Both the position numbers and the translations under genes were made by a program. The notes under the pieces were generated by a model, which worked only from the letters and a program-made list of their open reading frames with translations, was not told the DNA's origin and did not search any database. A stretch of 5,988 nucleotides of DNA from an uncultured Burkholderiaceae bacterium (GTDB lineage Bacteria > Pseudomonadota > Gammaproteobacteria > Burkholderiales > Burkholderiaceae_C): assembly GCA_938022295.1 (NCBI GenBank), contig CALIDR010000172.1, forward strand, positions 1-5,988, in the 5' to 3' direction. Positions 5,534 to 5,988 of the stretch are shown one piece after another. How positions within the stretch are numbered: position 1 is the first letter of the stretch; every line of letters begins with the position of its first letter.

Positions 5534-5988
5534 CGGCGCGGCGACCGCCTAGAGATAGTCGACGCCCGAGCGCGAGACGGGGCCGACGACGTCGCGGATG
5601 TCGCGCCCGCGGTTGTCGCGGATCGCGCCGATGCCCCCCAGGTCAGCGTGTAGCGGAAGTCCGACGAAGCGGCGACGCTGCCGGAGCCGGCGACCGCGGT
5701 GCCGGGCGTGCTGCCGACGCCCGGACCGAGGCTTCCGAAGGCGCCTGCCTGCATCGCCACCTCGAACGTCGTCGCCACGCCCATCGGCGGACAGTGCGTG
5801 ACCTCGAACACCTCGTGGACGCGATACGGGCTCGCTGCGGCGGGGAACGTCGTCACCACCGTCGGAAAGCCGTTGGCGACCACCTGCGTCGTCGTGCGCG
5901 TCAGCGACAGCCCGGCGGGATGGCCGGCGCTGCCGGTCGGGCGGGGTCTCAGCGCCAGTTGCATCGAGTCGAGGTTGTTGACGCCGCC
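5465..5988 (-). pseudogene. Decayed PEP-CTERM sorting domain protein, 5' end outside window
   Basis: C-terminal part of an exported protein of the PEP-CTERM class, which exosortase anchors or processes at the envelope of Gram-negative bacteria. The frame is open from the right edge (5988) down to 5635, giving 118 residues ending SSDFRYTLTWG. There the coding frame breaks at a run of six C (5634-5639). Restoring one base gives GIGAIRDNRGRDIRDVVG and then SRSGVDYL, up to an amber codon at 5549-5551. Beyond it, in the same frame, lies the sorting signal (VPQP, hydrophobic stretch, WQRR). GC-rich third positions continue across both lesions, as expected for a gene that was recently intact. After the arginines the frame stays open to a TAG at 5357-5359, inside the hydrolase gene, so the normal stop seems lost. 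The upstream residues match no domain I recognise. Sequencing error could explain the frameshift but is less likely for the amber codon and missing stop together. Confidence 0.7.

Noticed and set aside
5506..5634. Unshifted continuation of the minus-strand frame past the C run (ending Arg/Ser-rich)
   Set aside because: The residues after TLTWG become Ala/Thr/Ser/Arg-rich low complexity, while the next frame gives a plausible protein leading into a PEP-CTERM signal, so this tail is treated as out-of-frame.
5634..5640. Programmed -1 ribosomal frameshift at TGGGGGGC
   Set aside because: The zero-frame codons TGG GGG GCA do not fit the X XXY YYZ slippery pattern, and the amber codon downstream would still stop translation before the sorting signal. 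Slippage or sequence error is simpler.
5598..5801. A 67-codon plus-strand open frame opposite the PEP-CTERM remnant
   Set aside because: Arg/Pro/Ser-rich, without a motif, and antisense to a frame with coding-like composition.

Overview
The window is very GC-rich, with G or C at almost every third codon position. Its gene content (a type II secretion/type IV pilus-type ATPase, a TctBA transporter and a PEP-CTERM sorting signal) points to a betaproteobacterium of the order Burkholderiales, perhaps the Rubrivivax/Leptothrix side. The taxonomic call is inference from gene content and composition.

Layout. Positions 3-1622 (+) hold the 3' nine-tenths or so of a GspE/PulE-family secretion ATPase whose start lies upstream of the window. 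After 83 bases with a possible promoter and an operator-like inverted repeat come tctB (1706-2167, +) and tctA (2180-3691, +). These are the two membrane subunits of a tripartite tricarboxylate transporter, and they are tightly coupled because the tctA ribosome binding site overlaps the tctB stop codon. No periplasmic receptor (tctC) is present. After 94 bases comes a gamma-glutamyltransferase-family Ntn hydrolase (3786-5408, +) with an intact self-cleavage threonine but without the usual glutathione-recognition residues. It is cytoplasmic by sequence, so it may process a compound brought in by a Tct transporter, though this link is only positional.

A GC-rich double hairpin (5412-5450) follows the hydrolase and separates it from a convergent gene on the minus strand (5465-5988, running off the right edge). 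That gene encodes the C-terminal part of a PEP-CTERM protein, which exosortase would normally process at the cell envelope. It appears broken: a one-base loss in a run of six C (5634-5639) shifts the frame, an amber codon (5549-5551) sits just before the sorting signal, the sorting motif reads VPQP instead of VPEP, and no stop follows the arginine cluster until 5357, inside the neighbouring gene.

The most unusual parts are the stepwise decay of the PEP-CTERM gene and the altered substrate pocket of the hydrolase. I found no wholly new system, RNA gene, mobile element or CRISPR array.
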